In this document: positions 13,401 to 20,617 of the stretch, in pieces
How positions within the stretch are numbered: the first letter of the stretch is position 1
Layout: each line of letters starts with the position of its first letter
From: a virus
Length of the DNA stretch: 64,000 bases
Reading direction: 5' to 3' (one strand)
IMG/VR virus record: IMGVR_UViG_3300037343_000250
Span: 1-64,000 of that record
Position numbers and translations under genes: made by a program
The notes under the pieces: model-generated
What the model saw: only the letters and a program-made list of their open reading frames with translations
Database searches by the model: none
What the model was told of the DNA's origin: nothing

Positions 13401-13892
13401 ATGTTTAAAAAAATATCGGCAATCGCTACTTTATGTATTTTTGCAACAAAAGTAAATGCATTTGATGCATTTACTTTTGTTCGTATAATGGAAGTAGCGC
13501 CCAATTACACGATAGGGCATCTCGAAGTTCCAGAAACAAGATGTTATGACGTAAGTATTCCGGTGTACCAAAATAACCGTTCTAGTAATGGTGACATTCT
13601 TGCTGGTGCCATCATAGGTGGCGTTTTAGGTAAATTGGCGACCAATGACGATGGTGGTGCGTTTGCTGGAGTGGTGATAGGTTCTTTAATTGGTTCGATT
13701 GATGGCAATAACATTTTGATGGGGTATCAAAATGTACAACAATGCGAAACAATTATAGTGTGCGAGCTGGCAGAAATTATTCAAGGTTACACAGTAACAT
13801 ATTCAGGTAAATTGGGCGTCGGTATTGTCAATACAAGATATCAATACCCTATCGGCACTGTCATGAGTTTAGAAGAGCTATTTTCTGGATGA
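13401..13892 (+). CDS. Exported glycine-zipper protein
   Basis: 163 aa. An N-terminal signal peptide (KKISAIATLCIFATKVNA) is followed by a mature part with the glycine-zipper region ILAGAIIGGVLGKLA...GAFAGVVIGSLIGSIDG. This resembles the zipper of the rickettsial 17-kDa antigen and Gly-zipper 2TM families of proteobacteria. Likely periplasmic or outer-membrane associated in the infected cell. A 15-bp perfect inverted repeat lies within the signal-peptide coding region. Its stop overlaps the next start by 4 nt. Confidence 0.7.
   Translation: MFKKISAIATLCIFATKVNAFDAFTFVRIMEVAPNYTIGHLEVPETRCYDVSIPVYQNNRSSNGDILAGAIIGGVLGKLATNDDGGAFAGVVIGSLIGSIDGNNILMGYQNVQQCETIIVCELAEIIQGYTVTYSGKLGVGIVNTRYQYPIGTVMSLEELFSG
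13446..13480 (+). repeat. 15-bp perfect inverted repeat inside a coding region
   Basis: Arms 13446-13460 and 13466-13480 with a 5-nt loop, coding for the end of the signal peptide and the start of the mature protein. A TATAAT lies 4 nt downstream. Confidence 0.8.
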
Positions 13893-14338
13893 AATATAAC
13901 AATCATATATATGAAATTATCCACGCAAAAATAGATCCATGGATTATGCAATGCCCACACAAGACAAAAGATGAAATATTTATAGATATGTTAAGGGATA
14001 TGGATAACAACATCACATTTCCACTTGAAAAAGATGATATGGTTTTTTACATGATGCCAGAGACGCCTTGGCTTGCAAAACTTAATGTGTTTTCAGACAC
14101 CAAAAATGCAAAACAGGCTTTAACATCTGCGATATATCTAACCGATTATATGTTTGAAAATATGAAAACGCTGCGAAAAATTTACGGAATTAGTCCACAC
14201 AAAAAGTTTGTCCGCATGATAAACAAAATAGGTTGGAAGCAGGAAGGCGTGTTGTCAGAATCGTTTTTGGACAAAAATGGTGACATGGTAGATCAATACG
14301 TATTTGGTGTAACAAGAGATGAATTTAAACTTAGATAA
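13889..14338 (+). CDS. GNAT-family acetyltransferase-like protein
   Basis: 149 aa. The C-terminal part reads SPHKKFVRMINKIGWKQEGVL-ESFLDKNGDMVDQYVFGVTRDEF. This matches the last strands of RimJ/RimL-type N-acetyltransferases (H..A..L.EK.GF..EG.LR....K.G...D...Y...R.EW). The acetyl-CoA-binding R/Q-x-x-G-x-G/A loop is not obvious, so activity is uncertain. It overlaps the preceding gene by 4 nt. Confidence 0.6.
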   Translation: MKYNNHIYEIIHAKIDPWIMQCPHKTKDEIFIDMLRDMDNNITFPLEKDDMVFYMMPETPWLAKLNVFSDTKNAKQALTSAIYLTDYMFENMKTLRKIYGISPHKKFVRMINKIGWKQEGVLSESFLDKNGDMVDQYVFGVTRDEFKLR

Positions 14339-14384
14339 TTCATCTTATAAATAGCTTTAATAACAAAATATGGAGCGCAGTTAC

Positions 14385-16517
14385 ATGAAGTCTTTTATCA
14401 ATTTCAAAGACCAAGAATTATTCTTTGAGTCACTTAACACCGCTGTTGAGTTTCAGATGACCGAAGATACTATGCTGCCAAAGCAAATTTATGCTTCTGC
14501 TTCTATCAATGGGTCCGATTACGGTATGTCATTGGTAGAGACAACATATGACAAAGTTTACATGATAGAACTATATCGTATTGTGAATGTCAAGAAAAGA
14601 ACATGGTCATTTAAAACCCCAGCAGACATCCGACCAGTATTGGCAACATTTCTAAAATTCATGGAGGCTTCGTATCCATTTATAAAAAATAGAATGGATG
14701 GTATTATTATTGACATACCAAGTAAAGCAGGGTCAGAAAGATACCAAAGTCTTCTAACAAAAATAATCAAAAAAACATACATCCAAACATTTAGGGTAGT
14801 TCCAGTCAAAAAGATTTCAGATGGTGCAAGAAATTACATCTTTGTCACCAAGAAAAGTGTCAAACCAGAAACAATATTCAAAACTGTTGTATTCACAAAA
14901 CACTTCGAATTTGATCCGACCGGAATGGACATACAAGATATCGTGTCAAGTGAAAATTTGGAAACAATTGCTGTCCCGTATAAAAGACAAAAAGAGACTG
15001 TGAGTACAAAACCAAGCAAGTTGTTTGCATTCAAAAAATTAGATTTGGGAAATGAGATTGCCAGTTCGGATATAAAACTTATAGATGACATTTCTAATAA
15101 AGCTGTTCAGAGCAAAGGCGGCAGCAATGTTGTTGATTTGTTAGGAAATAAAGAAGTTGTTGGTGATAAAGTTGAAGAAGTTCCGCTTGGTAAGTTTAAC
15201 TTAAATTATTCGCCAAATGACCAAATTGATGCTAATAACATACCAATTGCTGGCCTAATAAAAACTAGAATGAACCCATATACATTAGATACCTTGATTA
15301 AAATGGGTAAGACAGAAAAAAAGATGGATAATCCTAATGTTGTAAAATATCTCAAAAAAGCATTTAAACAAGTTTATGACTATGAAATTTCGCCTTCTAT
15401 GAAAAAAGTTATAGTTAATATGGGATTGGCTAATGATAATGGATTAATAAAAGTTGGTGTTAAAAATAAATCAATGTGGGAAAAAGTATTGAACGATGCT
15501 ATAGATATGCCTGTATATGAAGCGAATTTGGCTTCTAAAGAGTTAAAAGAATTGAAGAAAATAGATAACAATTCGCCTTCAAATACACAATTTGAAAGAG
15601 AAGTTCTGTCCGCAAAAGTTCTTGAAATGCCATTTGCTATTAGCACAACAAACGAAGCTTTCAAATCTGATAATGATACCAAATGGGATGATGGAACAAT
15701 CGGATTTGTGAATTTTAACGAAGACATTTCTAAAAAAATAGATGTAGTAAAAAATAACGAAGGCTACAAAAAATTCGATGATATTTTTAAAGGTGTTTTG
15801 AACAGTATAGACACATCTAAATTGACTGTGGAAGAAGCCAAACAAGAAAAAGCCATAAGAGCTTTCAAAAGTTACACTGCTTCTGGATTCATGTCAATAA
15901 ATCCAAATCTTAGAAATTCTATGGCTACTATGAAAGATGGAAATTTCATATTGGACCCCCGATCAGATGCCATGTTTGCTTTTTATAATGAATACGCAGT
16001 AGAGATGGAAGAAGATATGTGGGTGTATCGAAATTGTGAAGTCCCAAGCCAAAAAAACTTTAAACCAGGTGATGTATTCGTAGACCCCGCATGGCTATCC
16101 ACCTCATTAAGTTCAGATGTCAAAATGGGAAACAAACCAAATTCTACGCGAATGAAAATCTATTTGCCTAAAGGTACTAAGTGTATTCCGATATTAAACT
16201 ATTCAAGCGTGTCGAAAGAAAAAGAAATAATGTTGCCCCCATTTAGTAGAATTAGACTGACCGAAGTGTACCATACAATACTGAATAACAAAACTAAACC
16301 ATTTGTGGTTGGTGTTTATACAGGCAATGGCGCAAGTAGCTTTTATGAGGCATACAAAAAGGGACCAAGCGAACTTAAAATGTTGTTTGAGGCTAAAGTA
16401 CAAGACACCACAAAAGTCAATACTGGCAAAGATGCCAAAACTGTATGGGATGAAACCCTATTGTCGCACGAAAAAATGAAAGAATTGCAGTTGTCTAAGA
16501 TGAAAATTAAGTATTGA
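14385..16517 (+). CDS. Virion-type ADP-ribosyltransferase (Alt-like)
   Basis: 710 aa from the ATG at 14385, which has GGAGCG at good spacing; another ATG lies at 14370. The C-terminal third carries the R-S-E signature of arginine-specific transferases: Arg549 in VYRNCE, Ser572 in WLSTSLS, and the E-K-E pair at 612-614 before IMLPPF. T4 Alt and ModA of this class modify host RNA polymerase; Alt is injected with the DNA. The long N-terminal part and the start MKSFINFKDQ suggest a packaged protein. A late box (TTATAAATA, about 14344) precedes it. Its C-terminal tail TVWDETLLSHEKMKEL is echoed in the next small ORF. Confidence 0.8.
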   Translation: MKSFINFKDQELFFESLNTAVEFQMTEDTMLPKQIYASASINGSDYGMSLVETTYDKVYMIELYRIVNVKKRTWSFKTPADIRPVLATFLKFMEASYPFIKNRMDGIIIDIPSKAGSERYQSLLTKIIKKTYIQTFRVVPVKKISDGARNYIFVTKKSVKPETIFKTVVFTKHFEFDPTGMDIQDIVSSENLETIAVPYKRQKETVSTKPSKLFAFKKLDLGNEIASSDIKLIDDISNKAVQSKGGSNVVDLLGNKEVVGDKVEEVPLGKFNLNYSPNDQIDANNIPIAGLIKTRMNPYTLDTLIKMGKTEKKMDNPNVVKYLKKAFKQVYDYEISPSMKKVIVNMGLANDNGLIKVGVKNKSMWEKVLNDAIDMPVYEANLASKELKELKKIDNNSPSNTQFEREVLSAKVLEMPFAISTTNEAFKSDNDTKWDDGTIGFVNFNEDISKKIDVVKNNEGYKKFDDIFKGVLNSIDTSKLTVEEAKQEKAIRAFKSYTASGFMSINPNLRNSMATMKDGNFILDPRSDAMFAFYNEYAVEMEEDMWVYRNCEVPSQKNFKPGDVFVDPAWLSTSLSSDVKMGNKPNSTRMKIYLPKGTKCIPILNYSSVSKEKEIMLPPFSRIRLTEVYHTILNNKTKPFVVGVYTGNGASSFYEAYKKGPSELKMLFEAKVQDTTKVNTGKDAKTVWDETLLSHEKMKELQLSKMKIKY

Positions 16518-16542
16518 CATCTATTTCGTTTATAGTTATAAT
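16514..16542 (+). promoter_or_regulatory. Perfect-consensus sigma70 promoter
   Basis: TTGACA 16514-16519, 17-nt spacer, TATAAT 16537-16542. The -35 box overlaps the stop codon of the ADP-ribosyltransferase. Confidence 0.8.
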
Positions 16543-16565
16543 TAACCCTTAGAAAGGACTATAAC

Positions 16566-16700
16566 ATGACAAAAAAAGATGCATCTAAAAAGGAAAACAT
16601 CACGCCTCCAACTAAAGTTGATTCTGTTTGGGACGAGGTTATGCCATCTCGTGAAGAAATGAACAAACTAAGTAAAACTTCTTTGAAGCTTGAAATGTAG
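16566..16700 (+). CDS. 44-aa protein echoing the C-terminal tail of the ADP-ribosyltransferase
   Basis: ATG after AGAAAGGAC and a consensus promoter. The peptide contains DSVWDEVMPSREEMNKL, aligning with KTVWDETLLSHEKMKEL at the end of the upstream protein. It could be a decoy or antitoxin-like partner, or a duplicated tail with a shared binding partner. Function unknown. Confidence 0.6.
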   Translation: MTKKDASKKENITPPTKVDSVWDEVMPSREEMNKLSKTSLKLEM

Positions 16701-16776
16701 TTCTGCCAAATCACTAATAATTTTACTAACCATCGTATCTCAATTATGGGGTACTTATATAATTTAAGGAAATAAA

Positions 16777-17373
16777 ATGAAAACTACAATTACAACAATC
16801 GCACTTATGTTTGGTACGGCCACATCTGCAATGGCGAATGATTTTGATAATGCCACCTTTGGCCTTACTGTAAACTCTGGAATGATGGATTTTACTGTTG
16901 ACGCTAATCAAAATGCACTAACAGATTTTGAAGTCGGTGTTACTGGGCTTGCACATTCATTGGGTTCTGCTGATGCAGAAGTTCGTGCTGCACTTAACTA
17001 CAATCTTGATGCTGACACCATTGGTCTTCGTGGTGAATATAATCTTGCAATTGCGGTTGCCGATCAGACCGTTGCGTATGGTACAGTTGGGTTGGAATAC
17101 TCCACTGCAAATAACAACCTTTCAAGTGGCGATTTTTCTTTTGACCCATCTGTTGGTGTTACCTATACACTAAATGACCAGATTTCAGTATTTGGTGAAG
17201 TTGGTTATACTTGGAATATCAGCAATGATTGGTCACGCACAAGCGGATATCTGGAAGTTGGTGTGCCAGTAACCGTTGCATCAAAAGTTACACTGACACC
17301 AAGTCTGGTTCGCAGCTTTGATGATGGCCTAGAAAGCACAAATGCAAAGCTATCTCTAAATCTAACTTTCTGA
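16777..17373 (+). CDS. Outer-membrane beta-barrel protein with signal peptide
   Basis: 198 aa. Signal peptide MKTTITTIALMFGTATSAMA, then alternating hydrophobic/polar strands rich in Gly, Thr and Asn, and a C-terminal strand ending in Phe (KLSLNLTF), the signal read by the BAM machinery. It resembles small porin-like barrels of proteobacteria. In a phage it could alter surface receptors or block superinfection; that is inference. GC is higher than in its neighbours, suggesting recent host origin. Confidence 0.75.
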   Translation: MKTTITTIALMFGTATSAMANDFDNATFGLTVNSGMMDFTVDANQNALTDFEVGVTGLAHSLGSADAEVRAALNYNLDADTIGLRGEYNLAIAVADQTVAYGTVGLEYSTANNNLSSGDFSFDPSVGVTYTLNDQISVFGEVGYTWNISNDWSRTSGYLEVGVPVTVASKVTLTPSLVRSFDDGLESTNAKLSLNLTF

Positions 17374-17426
17374 TAAAAAAGGTTGTTTCTTAAACACGCG
17401 GTGGCCATAGGTTAGCCACCATTTTG

Positions 17427-17434
17427 TATAAATA
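17427..17434 (+). promoter_or_regulatory. Late promoter before the tmRNA
   Basis: TATAAATA immediately upstream of the predicted 5' end of the permuted tmRNA precursor. Confidence 0.55.
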
Positions 17435-17436
17435 AC

Positions 17437-17745
17437 TACGTGACGTTGAAGTTCACTGAATACGGTTTGGACTCGGCTTCGAAGCCGACATCTCCACCAT
17501 AGATACATTGGTGATATTTTAATATCATTATTCTTAAATGAGTGTAACAATGTATCTATGCTGGGGATGAAATGGGATCGACAAACGGACTAAGCAGGAT
17601 GGAGTTGCCCCGATATAAGCTGGGTTAACGCGAATAAAACACTAAATGCAAATACTAATGCAAAACCAGAGATGCGCCTAGCAGCATAATCTCTTGCGGT
17701 CAGGGACGCCGTATTACCCAAGTCCCAACTTTAATAAAAAGGACC
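17437..17745 (+). ncRNA. ssrA: Two-piece, circularly permuted tmRNA
   Basis: The acceptor piece comes first: T-arm TCGGC-TTCGAA-GCCGA, acceptor CATCTCC and ACCA ending at 17499. A spacer follows whose ends pair over 13 bp (17498-17510 with 17548-17560). The coding piece starts with GGGGATG (17563-17569), which pairs with CATCTCC, then GAAATGGGATCGAC, typical of tmRNA 5' ends. The tag frame 17648-17689 reads ANTNAKPEMRLAA-stop; the stop lies in the loop of an AGAGAT/ATCTCT helix (P5). tmRNA rescues stalled ribosomes and tags peptides for proteolysis. The permuted form is known from alphaproteobacteria and some cyanobacteria. Exact ends are approximate. Confidence 0.88.
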
Positions 17746-17756
17746 ACATTTCAGTA

Positions 17757-18308
17757 ATGAGTAATTTAAGAGAACTAACAAAAGTTCATCACACCAGAAC
17801 AGAAAAATCAAAATTCATTACGAAAATGCTGAAGCACCAGATAACTGTAGGCCAGTATTATGTTTACCTTTCAAATATGTGGTTGATGTACGATACACTC
17901 GAAAAACATGCACATAATTTCGGAATATTTGAAGATATCAAAGCTGTAAAACGATCCATACCGATAATGAAAGATTTGGAAGAATTAGAACTACTACATG
18001 GTTTTAAAATTCCAACTCCGTTTGATTCGACGGTAGCTTACCAAGAATATATTTTGAGTATATCTGGTGATGCAGAAAAACTTCTTTCACACGTATATGT
18101 ACATCATATGGGCGATCTTTCTGGTGGCCAAATATTGAAAAGATTTGTTTTCGGTTCTGCGCTTAGATACCAATTCGAAGGTGACTTGGATTTATTAAAG
18201 GCAAATATCCGTAGCAAACTTCATGATGGGCTTGCTGATGAAGCAATCGTTTGCTTTGATATGGTTAGAATATTTCTTGAAGAATTAGAAGAAAATAATT
18301 GGCAATAA
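17757..18308 (+). CDS. ho1: Heme oxygenase
   Basis: 183 aa from the ATG at 17757; the open frame extends upstream into the tmRNA and is not used. Oxidises heme to biliverdin, CO and iron. The proximal heme ligand is His12 in KVHHTRTEKSKF, aligning with KEVHTQAEN of HO-1. The distal-helix signature HHMGDLSGGQ is present, and length fits the short bacterial or cyanophage type. Its product is the substrate of the PcyX-like reductase at 4505. In cyanophages ho1 sits next to pebS; here the two genes are 12.5 kb apart. It follows the tmRNA directly and may share its transcript. Confidence 0.9.
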   Translation: MSNLRELTKVHHTRTEKSKFITKMLKHQITVGQYYVYLSNMWLMYDTLEKHAHNFGIFEDIKAVKRSIPIMKDLEELELLHGFKIPTPFDSTVAYQEYILSISGDAEKLLSHVYVHHMGDLSGGQILKRFVFGSALRYQFEGDLDLLKANIRSKLHDGLADEAIVCFDMVRIFLEELEENNWQ

Positions 18309-18321
18309 GCTAAATTAATAG

Positions 18322-18350
18322 TTGACATGTAACCCGCTAAGTGTTACATT
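18322..18350 (+). promoter_or_regulatory. Sigma70-like promoter
   Basis: TTGACA 18322-18327, 17-nt spacer, TACATT 18345-18350, before three small genes ending in the gp33 homolog. Confidence 0.65.
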
Positions 18351-18418
18351 AATACATCATATGCATTTATTAACAAATGCAAAGTATAAACCCCCACAGA
18401 AATATTTAAAGGAAAGAC

Positions 18419-18625
18419 ATGATGTCTGATATCGAAAACTCACAACTAAAATACACAAAAGAAAATGGCTATAGCGCATCCATCAATGGTGATGGGCCAC
18501 ACACAATATCATTTTTTGATGATGTTGGTGTAAAATTCCACACAGAAAAATATGTGGAATGCCCGTTTGTACTGGTAGTAAATGCTGCAAAATCTTGGGC
18601 GAACGGCAATAGGGCAATTATATGA
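18419..18625 (+). CDS. Hypothetical protein, 68 aa, paralog of the next gene
   Basis: Pattern YSASINGDGPHTISFFDDVGV followed by NAAKSWANG aligns with HRAEIHENDGVFTVECYSSSGV and TAKHYAENW of the next protein. This suggests a tandem duplication of a small beta-rich domain with a final helix. Unknown role. Confidence 0.6.
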   Translation: MMSDIENSQLKYTKENGYSASINGDGPHTISFFDDVGVKFHTEKYVECPFVLVVNAAKSWANGNRAII

Positions 18626-18635
18626 AGGAAATGAA

Positions 18636-18836
18636 ATGCTAATACAAACTTTTTTTAAAGAATCCTCCAGCTCTGGGCATAGAGCAGAAATTCATGAAAA
18701 TGATGGGGTATTCACTGTAGAATGTTATTCTTCAAGTGGCGTCAACGTAAGAACAGGAAGTTCTATAAATGACATCAATACCGCCAAACATTATGCTGAA
18801 AACTGGCTATCTACTATCACGGTACTAAACGGATGA
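18636..18836 (+). CDS. Hypothetical protein, 66 aa, paralog of the preceding gene
   Basis: Start at ATG 18636 after GAAGGAA; the longer open frame begins inside the previous gene and is rejected. Same strand-strand-helix layout as its neighbour. Stop overlaps the gp33 start by 4 nt. Confidence 0.6.
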   Translation: MLIQTFFKESSSSGHRAEIHENDGVFTVECYSSSGVNVRTGSSINDINTAKHYAENWLSTITVLNG

Positions 18837-19093
18837 CCAGCGTGATAGACCATGCAAATCTTATAGCTTCAAAAACACCGGAAAGAGTACATCACGATAT
18901 TGCTGATATGCTATCTAAAGGTGTTTCGCATATAGATGCTTTGGTACTATATGCGAAACAAGAAAATATGGAAATTGAAACCTTAGCAGAAATTGTCAAG
19001 AAATCCTCACTGATATGTGAAAAAATAAAAGAAGAGGGAATCGTGCTAAGAATGGTAAAAAAAGATATAAAAAAATCCAACACACTTTTTTAG
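18833..19093 (+). CDS. 33: Late promoter transcription coactivator, gp33-like
   Basis: 86 aa. Helical core with SKGVSHIDALVLYAKQENMEIETLA and a C-terminal end KKDIKKSNTLF. In T4, gp33 bridges RNA polymerase and the sliding clamp to activate late promoters, and a short hydrophobic C-terminal tail binds the clamp; the final NTLF fits. In T4-like genomes gene 33 lies just upstream of gene 32, as here. A hairpin and promoter separate it from gene 32. Confidence 0.75.
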   Translation: MTSVIDHANLIASKTPERVHHDIADMLSKGVSHIDALVLYAKQENMEIETLAEIVKKSSLICEKIKEEGIVLRMVKKDIKKSNTLF

Positions 19094-19131
19094 AAAAGTG
19101 TGTTGACAATACAACACTATTTCTGTAATAT
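19079..19131 (+). promoter_or_regulatory. Terminator-like hairpin overlapping the gene 32 early promoter
   Basis: AACACACTTTT (19079-19089) pairs with AAAAGTGTGTT (19094-19104). The promoter TTGACA 19103-19108, 17-nt spacer, TAATAT 19126-19131 follows with 2 nt overlap. A late box TATAAATA lies at 19176-19183, so gene 32 seems to have both promoter types. Confidence 0.6.
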
Positions 19132-19251
19132 AGAAAAATCAACATGCCAAAAGAATCCAGAGCATGTCATTGATGTATAAATAGAGTTGCTTAATAAGCA
19201 ATACTATTAAAAAAATCGCAAAAAATCGTAAAATATAGGAGATATGCCATT

Positions 19252-20235
19252 ATGGCTGCATTTAATTTTGATAAACTAAAAAAGAACCGTTCAAGCTCTT
19301 TTGATAAGCTGAACAAACAGTTGGAGGATGTTTCCTCTAAAGGCTATTCAAATCCTGATGAAGGAAAATATTGGAAGCCCACAACTGACACGGCAGGGAA
19401 TGGTTATGCCGTAATTAGATTTTTACCAGCACCAGAAGATGAAGATATTCCTTTTGTACGCCTTTGGAGTCATGGCTTCCAAGGTCCAACAGGACAATGG
19501 TACATCGAAAATTGCCTATCTACTCTAAAGCAAGACGACCCAGTTAATGAAATGAACAGCGATCTTTGGAATTCAAATATGGATGACAAGTCAGCCGAAC
19601 GTACACAGGCGCGAAAGCAAAAACGCAAACTAAGCTTCGTCTCTAATGTTTATGTTGTTTCTGATGCTGCAAAACCAGAAAATGAGGGTAAAGTGTTCTT
19701 GTTTAAATATGGCAAGAAAATCTTTGATAAGCTAAAAGAAGCCCCAAATCCGGAATTCGAAGGCGAAAAAGCGGTAGACCCGTTTGATCTTTGGGGTAAT
19801 GGTGCAAACTTCCGTCTAAAAATACGTAAGGTGGAAGGCTATCCAAACTACGACAAATCAGACTTTGCTGATCTAGCATCGCTTTTTGATAATGATGGCG
19901 AGTATGAAACCAAACTTACCAACGTACATTCACTACAAGAAGTAATAGATCCCAAGCAGTTCAAATCATACGATGAGCTTAAAGAAAAGCTACAGCGGGT
20001 GTTGAATCTTAATGGAAATGCGCGCAGCAAAGAAATGTCGGAATCTGCGGAAGAAGATGAAGGTGTTGATATGTCTAGATTTGCAACTTCATCTAAAGAA
20101 GACAAACCAAAAGAAAATGTGCAAGCAAAATCTTCATTTGAAAGCAATGCTACACAAGACAAATCTTCATACGATACAAACTCTGTTGAAGATGACGAAG
20201 ATATGGAATTTTTCAAGTCACTTGCCAAACGCTAA
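19252..20235 (+). CDS. 32: Single-stranded DNA-binding protein gp32
   Basis: 327 aa. N-terminal basic cooperativity segment (FNFDKLKKNRSSSFDKLNKQLE), an OB-fold core with WKPTTDTAGNGYAVIRFLPAPE, LWSHGFQGPTGQWYIENCLSTL and DPV..MNSDLWNS, and an acidic C-terminal tail ending SVEDDEDMEFFKSLAK, where partner proteins bind. Unlike T4 gp32 there is no H-C-C-C zinc set; only one Cys is seen in the core, as in marine relatives. It coats DNA for replication, recombination and repair with uvsX and 41 downstream. Confidence 0.93.
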   Translation: MAAFNFDKLKKNRSSSFDKLNKQLEDVSSKGYSNPDEGKYWKPTTDTAGNGYAVIRFLPAPEDEDIPFVRLWSHGFQGPTGQWYIENCLSTLKQDDPVNEMNSDLWNSNMDDKSAERTQARKQKRKLSFVSNVYVVSDAAKPENEGKVFLFKYGKKIFDKLKEAPNPEFEGEKAVDPFDLWGNGANFRLKIRKVEGYPNYDKSDFADLASLFDNDGEYETKLTNVHSLQEVIDPKQFKSYDELKEKLQRVLNLNGNARSKEMSESAEEDEGVDMSRFATSSKEDKPKENVQAKSSFESNATQDKSSYDTNSVEDDEDMEFFKSLAKR

Positions 20236-20240
20236 AAAGA

Positions 20241-20267
20241 TGTGGGAGGGGCATTTCTCCTCCCACA
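20241..20267 (+). terminator. 9-bp hairpin after gene 32
   Basis: TGTGGGAGG (20241-20249) pairs with CCTCCCACA (20259-20267). GC-rich but without a T-run, so an mRNA-stabilising or partial terminator hairpin is as likely. Confidence 0.5.
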
Positions 20268-20289
20268 ACCTTCTTACTTGGAGAATAAA

Positions 20290-20574
20290 ATGAAAGAATA
20301 TCTAAAACCACAAGATGATGATTTTGGCTTTAGCTTTGTAGACGAAGATTTTGAAGAAGTAAAAATCGAAGTTTCCAGAATGAAAACACAAAACAAATCT
20401 GATGAAGAAATGATTGAAGATTTACAAAACCGTCTTAGGCTTATGTTTGATTCAATAAATCCGTTTCTCGAAAATCTCAAAAAAAATCCAGAAAAAACAA
20501 CTATATATTGGCCTGGCAGAACGGCAAAAATAGATGATTTTCAAGATAGACTACAAAAACTTTTAGTGGGTTAG
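20290..20574 (+). CDS. Conserved T4-superfamily hypothetical protein, 94 aa
   Basis: Start ATG 20290 after TTGGAGAA; the longer frame begins inside the hairpin. Contains FGFSFVDEDFE, then a helix ending MFDSINPFLENLKKNPEKTTIYWPGR, a pattern I associate with small proteins next to uvsX in T4-like marine phages. Function unknown. Confidence 0.65.
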   Translation: MKEYLKPQDDDFGFSFVDEDFEEVKIEVSRMKTQNKSDEEMIEDLQNRLRLMFDSINPFLENLKKNPEKTTIYWPGRTAKIDDFQDRLQKLLVG

Positions 20575-20617
20575 TGTCACCCACTCTAAAACAATCAACA
20601 AACAGAAAGGAATTGAC

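Noticed and set aside
17694-17756. Extended N-terminus of heme oxygenase
   Set aside because: The upstream in-frame codons lie in the tmRNA pseudoknot region; the ATG at 17757 gives the usual heme oxygenase start before the proximal His.
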